This document shows, piece by piece, positions 4,549-6,472 of a stretch of DNA of 6,472 nucleotides; within the stretch, counting starts at the first letter, position 1, and each line of letters begins with the position of its first letter. Position numbers and translations under genes: made by a program. This DNA is from Nitrososphaerota archaeon (GTDB lineage Archaea > Thermoproteota > Nitrososphaeria > Nitrososphaerales > Gagatemarchaeaceae): contig PLCG01000023.1 in assembly GCA_003135575.1 (NCBI GenBank), forward strand, positions 1,170 to 7,641, written 5' to 3'. The notes under the pieces are model-generated. The model searched no databases. It had not been told where the DNA came from and saw only the letters and a list, made by a program, of their open reading frames with translations.

Positions 4549-6135
4549 TCAGCCTGACGTGACGCCCACGTCTACGACGTGGTACCCCGTCGCCCCGTTG
4601 GGGAACGGCGTCGCCATCGAGGCGGTCTGCACGGCTCCGGTCTTGTCCGTCGCGCGAACGGCGATCGAATAATGCCCCGTGGCTGGTGGGTTCCAGTTCG
4701 CGGTCCACAATACCCAGGTGTTGTCGGAAAGGGGGTCCTTGAAGCTGGCAAGGCTCCAGGTGTTGCCTCCGTCCATGCTGACCTCCACCTTCTCAACCCC
4801 TCTGTCTCCGGCGAACGCTATCCCCGCGATAGGCGTCAACCCGAGGGGAACTGCCTGAGCTCCACCGATTCCAAAGCGCTGTGACACCTGCGCCGTCCCT
4901 GGAGTCACGATCTCGGAGCCCGTCTGGTAGCTCGCCTCGTTCGCCCATCCGCGCACTTGCCAATACCCTTGGTAGGTCTCCTTGACGAGCTCGATGCTGG
5001 TCAGCCACTTGCAATTCATCATCCCGTAGTAACCGGGGACGATCACACGCACGGGGAACCCGTGCTCGGCAGGGAGGGGTGCGCCGTTTATCTCATATGC
5101 AAGGATGGTCCCGTCCAGCATTGCCTTCTTCATCGGTATGCCGACGTCGTAGCCGTCCGCGGCCTTGAAGACGACGTATGTCGCGTCAGGGCTCACCTGC
5201 GCCTGGGCGAGGACATCCTTCAGCTTCACTCCCTTCCACTTGGCCGTGCTGATCAGGTCGCCCCCGACCTCGTTGCTGACGCACTCGAGCGTGTTATACT
5301 GCTCTACGGGGGTCATGGCCATCAGCTTGCCGTAGTCCAGAGTCGTCGGGTTCGAGACCAGCCCTGACACTGGAAGGGTCCAGCTGCCGGAGCTGACGGT
5401 CGGGGGGAAGATGTTGACGTCGACGCGATAGAACTGGCTTGTCGCCGTGACCTCTTGACTCTGCAGCGCGGCGACGGCGTCCGCTCTGCTTATTCCTGCC
5501 TTTGGAAACAAAAGGCCTACCCCGTAGTAGAGCAGCACACCGGCGACTGCCGTGGCCATCCCTGCTTGTATGACGAGCCGCCTCTTCCTGTCGAACTTCC
5601 GCTTCCGCCTCCCGCCCTCGGACTCGCGTCCAATCGGCTTGAGGGGCTCGCAAATCACACCAGTCTGCGCCGGGGCGAACCGCTCGCCCGCGACCAAGAT
5701 CAGACCGAAAGCGAGCTGCGGAGGAAGCAAGGTCAGGATGACCGTGGGAAGGGGCTGCGGGGAACTCAGGACCTGGGTGAAGGCAAGTGCCACCACGGTC
5801 AGAACGAAGGTGATGCCGTACGCCGAGAAGGCGTATATCGAGACACGGTCGCCGTACGCCTTCCTGCCGCTCACTCCCGAGAGGAGATACGCTATCAGGC
5901 CGTAGAGGAGGAGGTTGACCGCTACTGCACCCGCTAGCGCGGAGTACTTCGCAATGTATTGGAGGTTAGTCACCAACACCGACTCGATCGAGCCTGGGGT
6001 CTGCGTGACAAGAGCACCGACAGCGAGCTCCGGGAGGAAGACCCCACCGAAATACACCCGGACCAAGAAGGATATCCCGATCGCGACAGCACCTGCACCC
6101 ACGCCGAGGAGGAACCTCCTGAGTCTTGGTCTCAT
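4549..6135 (-). CDS. Membrane-bound sulfite oxidase-family molybdopterin oxidoreductase
   Basis: 528 aa from ATG 6135, with GTGAG five bases upstream as a Shine-Dalgarno. Seen: TM1 about 8-28, TM2 63-85, TM3 98-121, TM4 129-150, then a basic cytoplasmic stretch (RRKRKFDRKRR, 176-186) and TM5 187-209. The catalytic domain spans about 235-420: LECVSNEVGGDLI places Cys285 as the likely molybdenum ligand, with AKWKGVKLKDVL, AADGYDVGIPMKKA and HGFPVRVIVPGYYGMMNCKWL following. A C-terminal dimerisation domain carries VEVSMDGGNTW (450-460). The positive-inside rule puts the Moco domain outside the cell. RRKRK...KRRLVIQAGMATA before TM5 looks like a Tat signal, suiting export of a prefolded Moco protein. 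There is no His before residue 358, so the membrane part cannot be a bis-His heme b domain, and no YedZ-like partner is visible. Substrate (sulfite, sulfoxide or other) and electron acceptor cannot be told. It lacks the cytochrome b5 domain of animal sulfite oxidase. Confidence 0.93.
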   Translation of the reverse strand: MRPRLRRFLLGVGAGAVAIGISFLVRVYFGGVFLPELAVGALVTQTPGSIESVLVTNLQYIAKYSALAGAVAVNLLLYGLIAYLLSGVSGRKAYGDRVSIYAFSAYGITFVLTVVALAFTQVLSSPQPLPTVILTLLPPQLAFGLILVAGERFAPAQTGVICEPLKPIGRESEGGRRKRKFDRKRRLVIQAGMATAVAGVLLYYGVGLLFPKAGISRADAVAALQSQEVTATSQFYRVDVNIFPPTVSSGSWTLPVSGLVSNPTTLDYGKLMAMTPVEQYNTLECVSNEVGGDLISTAKWKGVKLKDVLAQAQVSPDATYVVFKAADGYDVGIPMKKAMLDGTILAYEINGAPLPAEHGFPVRVIVPGYYGMMNCKWLTSIELVKETYQGYWQVRGWANEASYQTGSEIVTPGTAQVSQRFGIGGAQAVPLGLTPIAGIAFAGDRGVEKVEVSMDGGNTWSLASFKDPLSDNTWVLWTANWNPPATGHYSIAVRATDKTGAVQTASMATPFPNGATGYHVVDVGVTSG

Positions 6136-6140
6136 TTTTT

Positions 6141-6145
6141 CTCAC
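6141..6145 (-). promoter_or_regulatory. Shine-Dalgarno-like GTGAG for the molybdoenzyme
   Basis: GTGAG followed by AAAAA precedes the ATG at 6135. GTGA pairs with the archaeal 16S 3' end (which recognises GGAGGTGA). The 5-nt spacing is good and supports this ATG as the start, and suggests a leadered transcript, unlike the neighbouring regulators. Confidence 0.5.
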
Positions 6146-6204
6146 GCCAGCGGGCAGATGCGAATGTCTAAGCAGCCGGGGCTGGAGGAAGCCGAGACGA
6201 AGTG

Positions 6205-6212
6205 AATATTAA
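6205..6212 (-). promoter_or_regulatory. TATA-like box (TTAATATT) for the molybdoenzyme gene
   Basis: TTAATATT on the minus strand would place a transcription start near 6182, giving a leader of about 47 nt that fits the Shine-Dalgarno at 6141-6145. The core is almost symmetrical, so it could also act rightward, but no rightward start lies at the right distance. Confidence 0.4.
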
Positions 6213-6243
6213 CGATTTTTCAACATTCTTTCCCAAAATCCCG

Positions 6244-6262
6244 CTCCGGGCAGTGCCGGGAG
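6244..6262. repeat. Imperfect inverted repeat in the 6136-6365 intergenic region
   Basis: CTCCGGGCAGTGCCGGGAG pairs 8 of 9 positions around a single central G. The stem is GC-rich, but the centre is too tight for a stable RNA hairpin, so a protein-binding site is a better reading than a terminator. No T tract follows on the plus strand. Confidence 0.4.
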
Positions 6263-6308
6263 AAAAATGAGTGAGCAAACCCTTATGAGACGGAAACGCA
6301 ACCTATGA

Positions 6309-6326
6309 CTGGTTGCCGGCCACCAG
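6309..6326. repeat. Imperfect palindrome upstream of the right-edge gene
   Basis: CTGGTTGCCGGCCACCAG is symmetrical at 8 of 9 base pairs around GCCGGC. It lies 40 nt before the ATG at 6366, where it could be an operator or a leader hairpin for that gene. The rest of 6136-6365 shows no RNA gene or coding potential that I can support. Confidence 0.4.
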
Positions 6327-6365
6327 GCAGGCGAAGCTGGCAGCTTGAATAGAGAGAGTTCCACC

Positions 6366-6472
6366 ATGCAGAAAAGCGAAGAAGCGCGGGTGATTCCCGG
6401 AAGCGGCCAAGCCGCGAAGAGCAAGCTCTACACTTTCACCGTGGGGATTTGCGCCACGGGCAACCCTCCTAC
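6366..6472 (+). CDS. N-terminal fragment of a possible family 2 glycosyltransferase (cut by window edge)
   Basis: The 35 visible codons start at ATG 6366 and run off the right edge. The head is polar (QKSEEARVIPGSGQAAKSK), followed by LYTFTVGICATGNPPT. A hydrophobic strand ending VGICA followed by a loop with Asn is the usual first beta strand of GT-A glycosyltransferases (VSVGICAxNEE). Here GNPPT replaces the common NEE, which makes the call weak. The frame is open upstream to 6309, and TTG 6345 is an alternative start, but ATG is preferred. No clear Shine-Dalgarno is seen. It is divergent from the molybdoenzyme across 230 nt. Too little is visible to give a role. Confidence 0.45.
   Translation, partial: MQKSEEARVIPGSGQAAKSKLYTFTVGICATGNPP

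Noticed and set aside
6267..6308. 13-codon open frame starting ATGAGTGAG
   Set aside because: Too short and basic to support, with no Shine-Dalgarno and no recognisable peptide; it ends in the intergenic region.
6209..6424. Minus-strand 71-codon hydrophobic frame at the right end
   Set aside because: It would cover the molybdoenzyme promoter region, has no plausible promoter or Shine-Dalgarno, and competes with the plus-strand frame whose product resembles a glycosyltransferase start.

Overview
The window looks archaeal. GC content is high by eye, and several genes start with GTG or TTG. TTAATA/ATAAATA-type TATA boxes sit about 23-36 nt upstream of most starts, leaving very short or no leaders. 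The protein set (PadR regulator, SHOCT-domain membrane protein, S9 peptidase, ArsR-like winged helix beside a small DUF7521-like membrane protein, polytopic sulfite-oxidase-family molybdoenzyme) is typical of Nitrososphaeria/Thermoproteota or Thermoplasmatota lineages. The sequence alone does not settle the phylum. I see no mobile element, CRISPR array, rRNA or tRNA.

Layout from left to right. 1-252 (-): N-terminal part of a secreted beta-propeller protein of YVTN type, cut by the window edge. 402-950 (+): a two-TM protein with a disulfide-capable (CysCys) beta-rich ectodomain, family not recognised. 1019-1441 (-): a very aromatic two-TM protein ending in a SHOCT domain. It is divergent from 1551-1979 (+), a PadR-family repressor; overlapping perfect palindromes lie between their two TATA boxes. 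1969-3795 (-): a complete S9 (acylaminoacyl/dipeptidyl-peptidase-like) serine peptidase whose 3' end overlaps padR by 11 bp. 3858-4163 (-): a 101-aa winged-helix regulator with a probably leaderless GTG start, upstream of the peptidase. 4262-4543 (+): a small three-TM protein divergent from that regulator. 4549-6135 (-): a 528-aa molybdopterin oxidoreductase of the sulfite oxidase family with five predicted TM helices. 6366-6472 (+): the start of another gene, possibly a family 2 glycosyltransferase, cut by the right edge.

How they may work together. The window reads as a compact cell-envelope and small-regulator region rather than one pathway. Two regulator/membrane-protein divergent pairs stand out (PadR/SHOCT and winged helix/DUF7521-like), each sharing a short promoter region. 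The most notable single protein is the molybdoenzyme: four ordinary TM helices, then a fifth preceded by a basic, twin-arginine-like stretch, then an outward-facing Moco domain. That architecture implies combined Sec and Tat insertion. No gene-free stretch exceeds 300 bases; the longest is 6136-6365, which holds promoter-like sequence and two imperfect hairpins.
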